Positions 1 to 11,834 of a DNA stretch of 60,000 nt are shown here, piece by piece. The stretch spans positions 28,276,005 through 28,336,004 of the forward strand of contig CAIIXF020000008.1 of assembly GCA_903813345.2 (NCBI GenBank), written 5' to 3'. The position numbers and the translations under genes are program-made. The stretch is from Owenia fusiformis (Eukaryota; Annelida; Polychaeta; Sabellida; Oweniidae). The first letter of the stretch is position 1. Each line of letters starts with the position of its first letter. The notes beneath the pieces are model-generated. The model saw only the letters and a program-made list of their open reading frames with translations, made no database searches and was not told the DNA's origin.

Positions 1-420
1 TTTTTGATCCATGCACTTACAGTTATTCGTGTCACCTAAGCCAGTGCACAAACTTTTGATTTTTAAGATTTTTAATATAAAAATAAAATGTGCTCTGGGT
101 GCCCTTCACCACTCAAGTTTATGAACTTTTAAACATTAAATAACAAAATGTTTTCCTTTTTAATTCTGTCTATCAATTAGAAGTTGTCTCAACATTTCAC
201 TGATAAAGTCACGGTCTTATGAATCTTAAAAAACACTTGGATTTAGAGTAATTAGTCCAGGACGACCCTCGTACAATGAAATACTTTTCCAGATATTACA
301 TTTTAACAAAATTGGCCAATATTTATTGAAATGATTGTTCCAAACATTTTACAATCTTTATCCTGTGCAACCACTTTGTAGCAATTTTCTGCCATACATG
401 CCCCAAGCTTTTGATTTCAG

Positions 421-795
421 GTGTGGAAGGAGAAAGTTGTTGGTGAGGGTGCTAAAAACTTTCAAACAGGAATGGGTGGATTCCTCCAGAGTTTACTTTA
501 TGGTTACGGGGGCTTCCGTATTCTTGAAGACCGCCTCCAGTTTAACTTTGTGATGCCACCAGCGACAAAACTTTTTGTCCTAACGGGAGTAGACTATTTA
601 GGCTGTTCCTTCGATTTCACAGCTGATTACCAATTTGTCCATGTTACTATGACAACATGTAGTGATATTGCGCCACCTATGGCAGTGTATTCATATACTG
701 ATAAAATGCAACTGAAGTTGACTCCGAAGAGTCCTATGAAATTGAATAGAGTAAAGAATGCCTTGATGCCAATAAAAAAAGAAAATACAGGATAG
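421..795 (+). CDS. PGGHG: Last exon of protein-glucosylgalactosylhydroxylysine glucosidase (GH65, ATHL1-like), 5' partial
   Basis: The family removes the glucose from glucosyl-galactosyl-hydroxylysine units of collagen. A pyrimidine-rich tract ending TTGATTTCAG precedes position 421. The exon then reads VWKEKVVGEGAKNFQTGMGG, followed by FLQSLLYGYGGFRI and FNFVMPPATKLFVLTG, to a TAG at 793-795. The block with NF.TGMGGFLQ..L.G..GFR is what I know from the C-terminal end of PGGHG/ATHL1, where the GH65 barrel gives way to a C-terminal beta-sandwich. Only this last exon (124 codons, entering in phase 0) is in the window; the catalytic barrel lies to the left. No clear polyadenylation signal follows closely. 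Family assignment is from remembered family sequence, not a search. Confidence 0.82.
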   Translation: MWKEKVVGEGAKNFQTGMGGFLQSLLYGYGGFRILEDRLQFNFVMPPATKLFVLTGVDYLGCSFDFTADYQFVHVTMTTCSDIAPPMAVYSYTDKMQLKLTPKSPMKLNRVKNALMPIKKENTG

Positions 796-1033
796 ATGTC
801 AAAATTAATACAGTTCTGGAATGCAGTTCATGGATGTGCCCAAGATAAAATGATAGGCCAAGAGTTAACATCCTCCGATCACAGGGCTTCAAAATCCAGA
901 ATATATTCTTTCTTATTATCCCCTGCGATAAGCAGTTAGCATTTCCCACGATTAAGAACTCACAATCTGATTGGCAGAAATCAGAAGTCATAGCGCATAA
1001 TTATATCACGTGATTCAGTTAAATCGGGCGCTT

Positions 1034-1110
1034 CCAAAGTGGTTATAGCGGGGGGGGAGAAGAAGGAGGTACGGATTCTGGACACCTGCTTAGGAGGATG
1101 AGAGTTAATT
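1034..1110 (+). repeat. Dispersed repeat fragment, second copy at 12100-12180
   Basis: Both places read GGTTATAGC, a G-run, then GAAGGAGGTACGGATTCTGG and ACACCTGCTT, a purine-rich core of about 60 bp. Both copies sit next to TTAATTTTTAAGAAA-like sequence, so the homology probably extends further. Class unknown. Confidence 0.6.
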
Positions 1111-1353
1111 TTTAAGAAAAAATCATCTTGCCAATCTTCACTTAGAAATCTTTGAAATTCCAATTGTCATGTAGTTAAAGTTAATGATTTAAAAAGAAAT
1201 ATGGGCAGGAACATTTTCATTTTTCCTTTGCTTCATTTGCCAGCCATATATTTCGATTGTGTTTTGTCGCCAGGTGTTTCATTTTGCCAGTTGTATATAA
1301 GTGTGCTGCATTTACTGTATACATGTATAAGTGTTTGGGATGCCCATTATCTG

Positions 1354-1542
1354 CAGTGATATCCCCAGCATTACAGCAAGTGGGCGCAGCATCCACCTGA
1401 GATTTTGAAACATGCTTGCACCCACCTAAATATCCATTTGCACCCATTTGAAAATGAGAAAATTCATGAAAAGGCATATTTTTGCCAATTTTGGTCTGAA
1501 TTGTCACAATGAGAATTTTGCGACCACTTGAGAAAAAATCCT
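1354..1542 (+). repeat. MITE-like element, family with CAGTGATCTCC ends (copy 1)
   Basis: Closely matches 7153-7357 over its length: GCATTAxAGCAAGTGGGCGC, CACCTGAGATTT, TTTGCACCCATTTGAAAATG. The better copy shows terminal inverted repeats; this one has lost its right end after AAAAATCCT. Confidence 0.7.
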
Positions 1543-1674
1543 ATACATAAAGATGCAGCTAAACGTTGTATACAGTATTTTGAAATACACTGACATGTGC
1601 AAGTGAATTAGGAACACATGTTTTAGAATTGTGAGATTATTTTGTTGAGGTAATATTGAGGCTAAAGCCGAACA

Positions 1675-1765
1675 TGCACCAATGGGGCAGAGTCCCATAG
1701 AGTCCCTTGAGGTCCCATACAGTGTTCAATCTATGGAGGTCCCACTGTGCCCCATTGGTATATGT
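1675..1765 (+). repeat. Small inverted-repeat element with CACCAATGGGGC ends
   Basis: Starts CACCAATGGGGCAGAGTCCC and ends TGTGCCCCATTGGTATAT, with repeated AGTCCC/GGTCCCA motifs between. A longer member of the same family lies at 44111-44676. Confidence 0.6.
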
Positions 1766-1869
1766 TAGGCTTTAGTATAGCCATTCGCCCATTTTGCTTT
1801 GGCAAAGATTTGGGACAAACACATGAGTCAAAGATTAAACCAAAAATAAAGATAAATAAGGTTTACTAG

Positions 1870-2206
1870 TACTGTATTTGTCTTTAATTTGGCGAGTCAA
1901 AAAATTGCCAGATTAAATAATCGCCAAAATCGGTGGGAATTTAACTTGTTTTTCGTTCCCAGATCTTCCTGTCATAACATGCCCGGGCCGTTTAAATTGT
2001 TTAAATTTAGAACATTTTAAATTGTTAAATCAACAACATAAGTATATTAAACTGGAACAGGGAGGTGGGTTAATATATACATGTATGTACTATAGATATG
2101 AGACCTATTCCCTTGAAAAGCCACCAATTTATATAGACATCAATACGTCAGATTTCCTAAAATTGCCAAATTAAGTACTGCCAAATTGAAGACAAATACA
2201 TTAATT
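1870..2206 (+). repeat. MITE-like inverted-repeat element
   Basis: Left end GTATTTGTCTTTAATTTGGC is mirrored at the right end by GCCAAATTGAAGACAAATAC, about 335 bp apart. The inner GATTAAATAATCGCC and GCCAAATTAAGTACTGCC also pair. No coding capacity. Confidence 0.65.
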
Positions 2207-2214
2207 TATATACA

Positions 2215-4425
2215 TCGTCGCATGAGAATAACTTTGTACTATCTCACATTTTTACGAAACTGAGAAATCAAGGTTTGAAAGTTTAGAGGTCTGTATCTTA
2301 CTTAGTATTGCTATGTGAAACTTGATTTTTTGTATGTCACCTGGTCTCACCCTAGAGATATCTTATATGAAATATCATACCTTGAAACAATTTACAAGAT
2401 CATTTTTTAAAACTATGGAAATGGAGTTGATACAATTTCCCACCGGAATAACAGCTTATTTCTAATTTCAAAGTGTCATATCTGATATCAACTGTTTCAA
2501 CCAATCAACTCTCTAAGAATTGGTCATGTGACTTGGAGTTATAACAATCTTATATTAAAACAAAGTATGCCAATATGCATGTTATTGTATCTAGAATGAA
2601 AAATAATGTTTTGCTTTGTAAAAAAATCTTCAAAAACCAAAGAATATTATTTAATAAAATAAAGAAAATTCAATTTATAAAACTTTAAAATCAATTTCTC
2701 AAACAAGTACAATTATTTCTTAATTTTGGAATCTCAGGACACCCTTCAAAAAGAATTTATTGCCTTTGAAACTAAGGCAAAAGTACAATGCATTGAAACC
2801 AATGATGCCAATACGGTCCCCCACATATTTCCCTGGGTACAAACCCTGTAGCCTAAACCTCCCAGCACATTACAATGTAGCCCCTAAGGGCCGGTCCGCT
2901 GGTCATTATCAGGTTATTTTTGATACAGACCAGTTGATTTTTTCACTGGGTATAGGAGAATAACATTGCAACTGGTCCGTAATTCCATTTTGACCAGCAG
3001 GTTTCAGATCCTTAGGGCCTAAGAAATAACCAATTTTTATTACATGCACATGGAAGAAATTTGAAAATAGAAAAATAATTTCTAATTCATTTTAGATTAA
3101 TGAAAGTGATGAAACCTCGATTTAGGTAATCACATTTTGTTCATTGGGATGCAGCTATCATTATCCATTCATTTTCTGTTGTTTGCTACTTTGTGGAGTA
3201 CAATTGGGAATTGAAGCAATTGTAGAAGTGGAGACTAAGAGTGGCTCTTTGTAAAGAAATTGAACCAATTTGTTACTTTTCCAAAATAAAATGTAGATGA
3301 TCTAAAAACAATGATTCCAAAAATGCAAAAGAAAGGACAAATCTGAAAAACATACTAGTAATAAAATAACTAAAAAGATCCCAGATGTTCAGTGAAAAGC
3401 GCAAAGTAAATCATAGATGAAGAGAAAATAAAATAAGTGTTTTTAGGGACTACACTAACATAAAGATAACTCCTTATTGATATAGTGTATGGTCAGTAAA
3501 AGTTAAAGCTAGTTTAAATATATTTAGCTTTTTTCCACAAACTATAAAACATCATTTTGAAAGAGATTTCAATAGTATACAGACAGTGATTGCCTTTGAG
3601 CAATGTAGTGCAAAATATGACAGTTACTATTTGTTTTGATTACTATATCTAGTATATAACCTATTATTATGTACTCTATTTGAAGAAACAAATAAGTAGT
3701 CTTTCATTTTCAACATTTAATGATGACAGCTTCGTATATGCATTTCTACTGCATTTGGCCATTCAAACCCCTATAAGACCTGGTAGCAGGGAAGATAAAG
3801 GGTACTTTTGACTGCTCACATGATCTAATTAACTGGTCATTTGTACTTTTCATCTTCCCTGGTAGCAAGGATTTAGGTTTTCGAGGAAATTAGTAATTCT
3901 ATTTCATATCATGTGGCCATGAATAATCCAATGAGCATCCATAATACAAAGAGTAATTGAGGGCATATAATTTGAATATGCATGGGATTACACATACTGT
4001 ATCATTTTATTTTTTTGATCTACTTGTAATAGTTCTAAAACTAAAACATGAAAGGCCAGGCATGCAAACTGGCATGGTATTGTGTTACAAAACATTATTT
4101 CATTCTAGATACAATAACATGCATATTGGCATACTTCGTTTTAATATAAGATTGTTATAACTCCAAGTTTTGCAAGTCACATGACTAATTCTTAGAGAGT
4201 TGATTGGTTGAAACAGTTGATATCAGATATGACAATTTGAAATTAGAAATAAGCTGTTTGTCTGGAGATGGTACAATTTCACACTGAATTCTAGCTTAAT
4301 GAGAGGGAATTGAGATGGGGCATGTATCTGAGATGAAAGCCTGTGTTTCAAATAGTAAAATTCCATGTCTATCTCAATTTTTTTGAAAATGGCAGTTAGT
4401 ACAAAGTTATTCTCACGCGACGACA
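2215..4425. mobile_element. 2.2-kb foldback element with arms of about 350-400 bp
   Basis: The left arm from CGTCGCATGAGAATAACTTT to about 2610 matches the reverse complement of about 4075-4425, which ends AAAGTTATTCTCACGCGACG. The best match is the inner half, around GTCATATCTGATATCAACTG, GGTTATAACA-type sequence and TATGCCAATATGCATG. The middle (2640-4070) has no long open frame. It contains smaller inverted repeats at 2880-3022 (CCTAAGGGCC ends) and 3787-3860 (CAGGGAAGAT ends). A non-autonomous foldback element is the likely nature. Confidence 0.7.
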
Positions 4426-4512
4426 TGTAATGACCCACCAAATGAAGTGAATAAAAACTTTATTCATAAGAACTTTTAAATATGCTGCATAGTCTAGGCC
4501 TATTAGAATAAG

Positions 4513-4692
4513 CTTGTATTCGCGAATGCAACTAACACCTGTCGGCTACCAGATTAACCTCCTATTTTATAGGTAACTCATTTAAATATAAATAGTACCT
4601 GCCACTATTCCTTTCATATTTAAATGACTTGGTCATAAAATAGTAGGTTTATCCAGTAGCCGACAGGCGTTAGTTGCATTCGCAAATACAAG
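4513..4692. repeat. MITE with CTTGTATTCGCGAATGCAAC ends (copy 1)
   Basis: Left end CTTGTATTCGCGAATGCAAC is mirrored by the right end GTTGCATTCGCAAATACAAG. The interior contains AGTACCTGCCACTATTCC and CATAAAATAGTAGGT, shared with the copy at 44399-44552. Confidence 0.8.
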
Positions 4693-4936
4693 GTAAATTA
4701 TTTGGATAAGACGAGTTTTACTGTAATGTGAAACAACTGGATGAACTCTAATACCCCACCAAGAATCTTTCATCCAAAACCTAGCTGTTAAAAAATAAAC
4801 TAAAATGGCTTAAAAGTGTGTACATTTATAAATCGCATGTAGTAAGTTGTATATAGTCATTTGTAGATTGATTATTAGAAATGCTTGTGGCATGGCTTAT
4901 TAGTGAGTAAAGTCAGTGAATAGGTGCTTGCTTATT

Positions 4937-5064
4937 GGTCACATTTGCTCCGATTTTCACTTCGGCGCCTAGCCGATTGAGTATTTTGTTCAAAATTGAC
5001 TACAATATTGAACAAAACACTCAATCGGCCAGGCGCCGGCCGATGGATCGGAGCAAATGTGACC
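4937..5064. repeat. 128-bp hairpin MITE with GGTCACATTTGCTCCGA ends (copy 1)
   Basis: Left end GGTCACATTTGCTCCGA pairs with right end TCGGAGCAAATGTGACC. The inner GGCGCCTAGCCGATTGAGT also pairs with its mirror, giving a near-complete hairpin. A second, more diverged copy is at 6044-6162. Confidence 0.8.
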
Positions 5065-6043
5065 CAGACATTAGAGTCTGAACAATTTATTTGTTACATC
5101 TTTATTAGCTTTCACACGCAAACTGTACCAGTGTTGTTTTATATGTAAGCTTATGCTTGTTATTTTGTACTTACCTGTGTAAACTGTGCAATTTTTTGCC
5201 AAATGTAAATATTAGATAAAACTTAATGCTTTTTGGATAATGTGGTGAGCCTATGGATTCACCCAATTGTCCAATTATTTAATTTAGCCTTGCCTAAGTT
5301 TGTGTCTTTTTATTTTTTTAAATAGTATTTTCACCACCAGTATTTAACATGTTTAACTGATAATCAAGATATATAAAAGACAATTCCGACTTGGGCAAGG
5401 CTACATTTATCGGTTTGTATGTCCTTCTTTCTGTCAACATTTTGTGTTGTGTTCTTTGTTGGTTTACTCTACTGGTTGAGGATCCTACGACCTACATTTG
5501 TTATAATAGAGGAATCTGCCCTTTTCCCACCGTAAGCCCACTGAATGGAATCTATGTAGATATTATGTAGGTTCAGATTGTGGTAATAACCCTCTACATA
5601 AGTATGTGAAGTATCGTCAATATTATTTGGGAATGTACATGTACAGTACAAGTTTTGTAAATATTAGATAAATTGAATGCTAATGCTGCTTTTTAAAAAT
5701 GATGCATAAATTATGTTATAAAATAAGCCAAGGCTATTTAGGGATGACTACAATGTATAGTGCAAGTTTTGTAAATATTCTAGATAAATTGAATGGTTAG
5801 GCCTAATCCAACGATTTTAAAAATTTGTAAGCTTAAGCCTGTTAAGTTAGGGAAGGCATCAAAAGATTGATGTCTGTTTAGGGTTGAGGGGTTTGGGGGT
5901 GGGGATTTCAGTGCCGATTTTGATCATTGCTACATTGAGTTTTTCCTCATTTTAGTAGCATATGGTCTTGACACAGGTACTTTAGAAGGGTAAAAAAACT
6001 GAGCCAAGGTAGGACTATTGTGAGTATGAGATCATAATGCCGT

Positions 6044-6162
6044 GGTCACATTTGCTCCGAACTTTCACGCCAGTGCCCAGCTGATGAGTATTTTGATCAA
6101 AACTGAATGTGAATTTGACTCATCGTCCGGGCACCGGTGCTGAAAGTCAGAGCAAAGGTGAC
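6044..6162. repeat. Hairpin MITE with GGTCACATTTGCTCCGA ends (copy 2)
   Basis: Same left end as 4937-5064, with the right end decayed to CAGAGCAAAGGTGAC. The interior pairs through TGATGAGTATTTTGATC and its approximate mirror. Confidence 0.75.
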
Positions 6163-6349
6163 GATGGCATTAGTTGGAGAAATCCAATGTTATTCAAGTA
6201 CTTAATTTTGTACATTTACAGTGATCTACCAGTATTGAAGCAATTTGGGCATCTATGAATATACCACCTATTGTACCAAGCACTCAGTTGAAACTATAGT
6301 TGCACCAAATTGAAAGCATATTTGCACCCAATAAATCATCCCGGTAAAT

Positions 6350-6532
6350 CCTTCCACCTTTTGAAACTATGATATATTGGCTAAATTGATGATGTCATTG
6401 GTTGAAGGTAGAAATCTGACAATACAAAAACAAGATTAACTCATTGTTAATTTTAAAAATACAACCCATCAAGCTAGCCAATTTTTATATCAAAGTTTCT
6501 CTGGTGTATCAAAAGGTGGCAGGATTTATCTG
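6350..6532. repeat. MITE with TAAATCCTTCCACCTTTTGA ends
   Basis: TAAATCCTTCCACCTTTTGA on the left is mirrored by TCAAAAGGTGGCAGGATTTA on the right, about 180 bp apart. It appears nested in a stretch (6290-6630) that repeats a TTGCACCCAxTTGAAAxTAT motif. Confidence 0.7.
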
Positions 6533-7152
6533 AGAGATCTATTAAAACATATTTGCACCCAATTGAAATTGGAGTTCCCCAATTTGAAAATGTTTTTTCA
6601 GCCAGTTGAAAGTATATTTACACCCAGTTGAAAGAACACTTTCATGAACTGAATTAAAACATTCCTATTTGTAAATAATGCTCAAATTGTAACATGCTTG
6701 TTAGCTAAACCATGTTCAAGTAGTATCCATTAGACACAGAAGCCAATAAATAATTTAGGATGGTATAATTTTTGTTATTTTGTCCTCATTTCATTTACAT
6801 GTCCAATTTATTTATGATTTTTGTATTATCAGTGGACTGACAGAAGGGTTGTCATTAGGAGATAAAACATCTCCCAAACAGCCACCTTTCTGTCAACTTC
6901 ACATCACACAAGATTTACTGATTTGAGTCATCACATTATAGAAAGGATTTGATCATATCAAAAGTTCAATGTTATTATAGCCTTAAAGAAAAGTTATTAC
7001 TTGGCTGTTTAGAGTTGAATTTCTGCAGTATTTCCATAAATAAATGTATAGTTTTCATTATAATGTATTAATGTCAAAATAACCATTTTAATCTTCTTTT
7101 TTTTATTTAGTATATGTTTTTGAGAATGCATTATATTTGATATCATGCTTTT

Positions 7153-7357
7153 CAGTGATCTCCACAGCATTATAGCAAGTGGGCGCATCACCCACCTGAG
7201 ATTTGGAAAACGGGCTCGCACCCACTTGAAAATCTATTTGCACCCATTTGAAAATGAGAAAAATCATGAAAAATTGGCATATTTGACCAATTTCGGTCTG
7301 AATTTTGAAAATGAGAATTTTGCACCCACCTGAGAAGAAATCCTGGGGAGATCACTG
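7153..7357. repeat. MITE with CAGTGATCTCC ends (copy 2, intact)
   Basis: Begins CAGTGATCTCCACAGCATTA and ends CTGGGGAGATCACTG, so the 11-bp ends are inverted. Internal CACCCACTTGAAAATC-type motifs repeat three to four times. Confidence 0.75.
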
Positions 7358-8004
7358 CTTTTGATAAAAATTTGTATTTGATACAATGTTGCAGTGGATG
7401 CACTGTTGTATTTGATACAATATGTTGTATTTGATACCTTGTTGGTACTACATATGTTTTATTTGGTACCATATTGTATTAATACCTTTTTGGTACTGCA
7501 TTGTATTGATAATGTAGAATTTGGAAATGTACATATCAGTTTAATCCAAATGGGTCTGATGATCTTCAGCATAAACCTAGCCATTTAGCAGTTTAGCCAT
7601 TGTTATCAAATTGTTTGTAATCTTATTTCATAAATAAATGATTAAACTTGTTCATGTAGGATTTTTGTTAATTGTTCTATTTGCAAAACCAATCCATTTC
7701 CTGTGGCCCAAAGGATCCGTACCTATTAGTGTACCCATAAGAACTTAGAAAATTATTGAAAAGGGTAAAATGGAATTCCAGAATTATTTTTATGCAATTT
7801 GAATCTTTATTAAGTATATTTTCAAAAAATCACAAAAATAGTGTGGAAAATATGGTAAAAAGGTGTTTTTAACAGTGATTCTTAACACATGTCATGTTGA
7901 CTCTTCAAATGAGTAATTTTGACATATTTTCACAGAACCTTGATTAAAATCTTGAGTTTTGTAGATAGAATTAATTTCACTTGTCAATAAAAGAACTACA
8001 ATGT

Positions 8005-9601
8005 CACACTACCCTACCACGTGACCACGTTTAAAAGGGAAACAGGGTACAGCTAAGTTGCAAATGGAGGACGTGGGTTTAATTCCATATTTCTGAACGT
8101 AAAATGCATTTTACATTTATTTCTAGTATTCTACCAGACATAGAATTGATTAATCGAGCAGTTTGTAAAATATTGTTGGCAAAAAACCACTATAGGCAAA
8201 GATAGATAATAGTGGGCGCAGTGAAGCAAAACTCAATGCAATACACGATACATTTCAGTAAATCTATCAACGTACAGGGAGCATGTAAGTTTCCCTTCGA
8301 AAATGTTACATTGATATGTAACAAAAAAAACAGTTAACTGTTATTTAAACTGCGTGTCATCGACTCGTGTTATATGTGGATACGTTTTCCGGTATGTTAT
8401 TCAACTGTATTTTTGTGAATTAATTAAGAAATATAGACCGAAAAGCAGGGGTTGTATCGTCGAATACACCCCGCAGGGCTAGGCACAAACTTTTCTGTAC
8501 CCCGAACGACCGAAGGGAGTGAGGGGTTCGATTTGAAAGCGTTTGTGCCTAGCCCCAAGGGGTGTATTCGACGATATTAGCCCTGCTATGAGGTCTATAT
8601 TACGATTCGAACATGAAAACTCACCAAATTGTTTCAAAAAATACATCATGGTCCGCCATTACTAGCATAGCACTGAAGCATTGACTTTGTTTACAGTTTA
8701 TAGAAGGCGTGAATACAGTCATGTTCGAATTGTTTTTCTAAAATCTTAAGATGAAAAAAACGTCGTCCCAGAAATGTATCTTTACTTTGCCGTGAGGCAT
8801 AACATATTGTGAAACATTTTTCCTCTTGTCACAAAGAGGATAATGTTTGTTTCGAGGTGTCTTGTGATGAGCGTTTCATGATTAAATGCAAAATCGCTGG
8901 AGCAGATACCATCCAAAAACATCTGACATTCAACACGTCATCTAAGATTACATCGATCTGGTATTAGTTTTTTTACAATAATAGAGAAATACGATGTCAT
9001 ATCAGCGCTACAGCAAATTGTGAAGAACAAAATGCTCTCAAGTCGTGGAATGATGGTATTTTGAACAAAATATTTTAAATGATCGGTTTTTGAGAACGGT
9101 GGTGAATAAGACCATTCAAGGGGTTATGTAAATCTACAAAATAATGTTTACTTTATTTGGATTAAATAACAATTGATGACACCTCAAAGCATCAACAGGC
9201 GGCCTTTTTAGCATTATTTTCACTGTTTGCAACGTAAATGTACATGAGATCGGGACATAGTATGTCTGTTTAATCAGCTTACTTTCTCGCTCCCTGTACT
9301 ATTGAGCAATTTACATTCCTTGTACCCTGTTTTGATCAACTTTTGCAACTGTGTACCGTGTACTATGACATATCAAATATTTTAAAATTTAAAACGATAT
9401 TATTTACATTCTTTATTCAACTATCATATAACTTGGAACATGGACTTCACTATTGCACCACTGAAGTTCAGCGAATAGCAATATTGACTCACTCCGAGCA
9501 CCAAACGTATTAACCTTTTGACTAAGCAGTCGAAATACTCAAAAGCGACGTGGTTGAAAGCCAAAAAATCCGCGCATGCGCTATCGAGGTAGGGTAGTGT
9601 G
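8005..9601. mobile_element. 1.6-kb non-autonomous TIR element with 5-bp target duplication
   Basis: The left end CACACTACCCTACC is mirrored by GGTAGGGTAGTGTG. The bases AATGT occur directly outside both ends (8000-8004 and 9602-9606), a target-site duplication. Further inverted similarity lies inside (ACAGGGTACA near 8048 and its mirror near 9325). No transposase-like frame is present. An inner palindrome at 8427-8606 is listed separately. A left-end fragment of the same family is at 50966-51000. Confidence 0.8.
8427..8606. repeat. Imperfect palindrome nested in the TIR element
   Basis: ATATAGACC, AGCAGGG, ATCGTCGAATACACCCC and GGGCTAGGCACAAAC on the left are all mirrored on the right (GTTTGTGCCTAGCCC, GGGGTGTATTCGACGAT, CCCTGCT, GGTCTATAT). 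It would fold into a hairpin of about 180 bases. Confidence 0.7.
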
Positions 9602-10540
9602 AATGTGTCCTAATCTACTAAGCTTCATTTCATGTGCCATTCATGCATAAATAGTTAGTAATCCTATTGCATTGAAAGACACCCTATTGTGTTTTTGTTG
9701 TAAATAGTGAATGACCTTCTCCATTCATTGACAGATTGAGGTACTTCCACAAACCAGACCCCCTCTGAATTAACCTTTATTGTTTAGTATTGACACTATT
9801 TTATAATTCAAACATGAAATAAGAGAGGGTCCTAAGTGTGGAAGATACACAATATGAAAGTATAGCAAAAATGTTAGTTTAAAAAAGGAGGCCATATTGA
9901 AATTGCCATTATAGTCAAGAATCCATTCTGCCTTGAATGTATTGCTTAAGGTAGGTGCAACATAGAACCTTCTCCAAAAATAGAGAATCTTATTTGGAAA
10001 GACATTCTGGACTGAACCTTTCAACAAACTCTGTCATTTACAGTAACGATTGTGTCAACATATCACGCCACAGAGACATCCAACCCGGGTTCCCATAGAT
10101 AATTCTGAGCACCATGTTCAAACCTCTAAACAGACATATATTCAGTTTTCAATGATAACAAGATTAAAGAAACATGTGTCATTTGCAATAAAGCAATTAA
10201 ATCACAGGTAACTTAAAATATGTTTTTTTCAAAAATCTGTTCAAGGGGTATGCTATTAGAACATGTGATATGTAAGCAATGAGCTTGATAATCGAAAAAA
10301 TATGTTTCGGCTAGTCATTTGTTTGAATGAATATTACTTGTTAAGTGTTCATATGACCATTATGTCATCTATCATTGTTTTAATTTCTTTGACAATGCCA
10401 AATGAAAATGTATTGCAATGGAAAGTCGCAACTAGATTTAGCTTGAATTTAGGTTTTGTATTTTCAGCTGTTGCTCCTGGTGTTCTACCTATCTTTGTGT
10501 TCTACATTTAATGATGTTTTGACATAGTATCTAGGTTGAA

Positions 10541-10900
10541 TACCTAGGTTAAAGCTTCAGTCTACACAATAATGGTGATCATGGTACTATTATTTAGAAC
10601 ACATTTAACAAGGTTCATTTTATCATATGATATATTATTTTAGGGGTTATTTTATGATTTGTGCTTTCAGTATGCTGCCCTTTGTGTCCCACCTTAATGA
10701 TATTTTAATATATACCCTTTAGGTTGAATGCCTACTGTTTACCAACTGAGGTGATCATGCTACTATTGTTGAGAACACATTTATTAAGGTTCATTTTTTC
10801 AAAAGATATATTACGTTTTTAGTTTTTTTATGATATGTGTTTTCAGTATGTTGCCCTTTGTGTTCTATCTTAACGATAATCTAATATATCGATTGAGGAA
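10541..10900 (+). repeat. Imperfect tandem repeat, two units of about 180 bp
   Basis: GTGATCATGxTACTATT, GAACACATTTAxxAAGGTTC and TTTCAGTATGxTGCCCTTTG each occur twice in the same order (10575-10690 and 10750-10860). A third, weaker start lies near 10465. Confidence 0.6.
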
Positions 10901-11834
10901 TGGGCAACATACTTAAAATGATCATGAATGAAGACTAAAATACCCCTAAAATGATATTTAGAATGATTTGTGTAGTCAAACTTAAATGCACTGAATGACC
11001 TTAGTTTTAATCCAAATTGATAAAAGTAACTATTTCCATACTATTCTCAATGAAACCTTTGGGGGCACCTTCAGGTACATTAGGTAACGGATCCTTTATC
11101 TTAAGCCTTTTCCACTTTTTCTGGAAAAGTTGTTTGAACTATTTTGGCATTTCTATGATTAAGAATATAACATTGCAGTGGCACAGCAAGCCATTGTCAA
11201 AGGGTGCACATTTTTGCATCACTGCGAGTGAAGCAAGCCCAAAAAAGGGGGGTAAGGGTGTAAGGCAACCCCCCCCCTCCCCTGGCTATGCCCATGTATT
11301 GTTCTTTGATCATCTCCATTTACTGTGTTACTCCGACTTTCTCAAGATAATTCTTCTATACAGTAAGTAAGACAAAAATCCTAAAACTAGTCAACTGACA
11401 CCATTTCATAATAATAAACGTAACAATAGGCCTAACATAATATTTTACGCTTTATTTTTCACCCATGATTTGGCAAACAATCTTCACATTTCTAGAATCT
11501 TAAGAAATGTGCCCTACACAAAAAATTGTCAGACTACTCATTTATAAGGTATTCAAGTTTCAATTAAAGTTACATGATGCATTGAAAGTATTCAACTCCC
11601 AAAAATAGTAAAGTAGCGCATGTAAAAATAAAATATTGTGACATTGATGTCGATTATGAGGATGTTGGAAACGTTCGCTCCTGTTCTAGTTATGATAACA
11701 TCAATATCAAAGGGACACTGCAATAATTCCTTATTAGGTAAAATCCATAATAGGTGAAAGTAGTATGCTATCAAATCCTATATATTATACAACAATTTAC
11801 AGTTAATATTTCCTAAGTGTGGTTGAAGCAATCC

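Larger units (their letters stand above)
796..11834. other. Gene-free interval filled with inverted-repeat elements
   Basis: I see no conserved coding exon between the PGGHG stop codon and the COX7A 3' end. Short open frames here have no recognisable protein features. The stretch holds the elements listed separately below plus plain AT-rich sequence. At 4640-4930, 5400-6040, 7360-8000 and 9610-10440 I see nothing beyond low-complexity AT-rich DNA. Confidence 0.7.
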
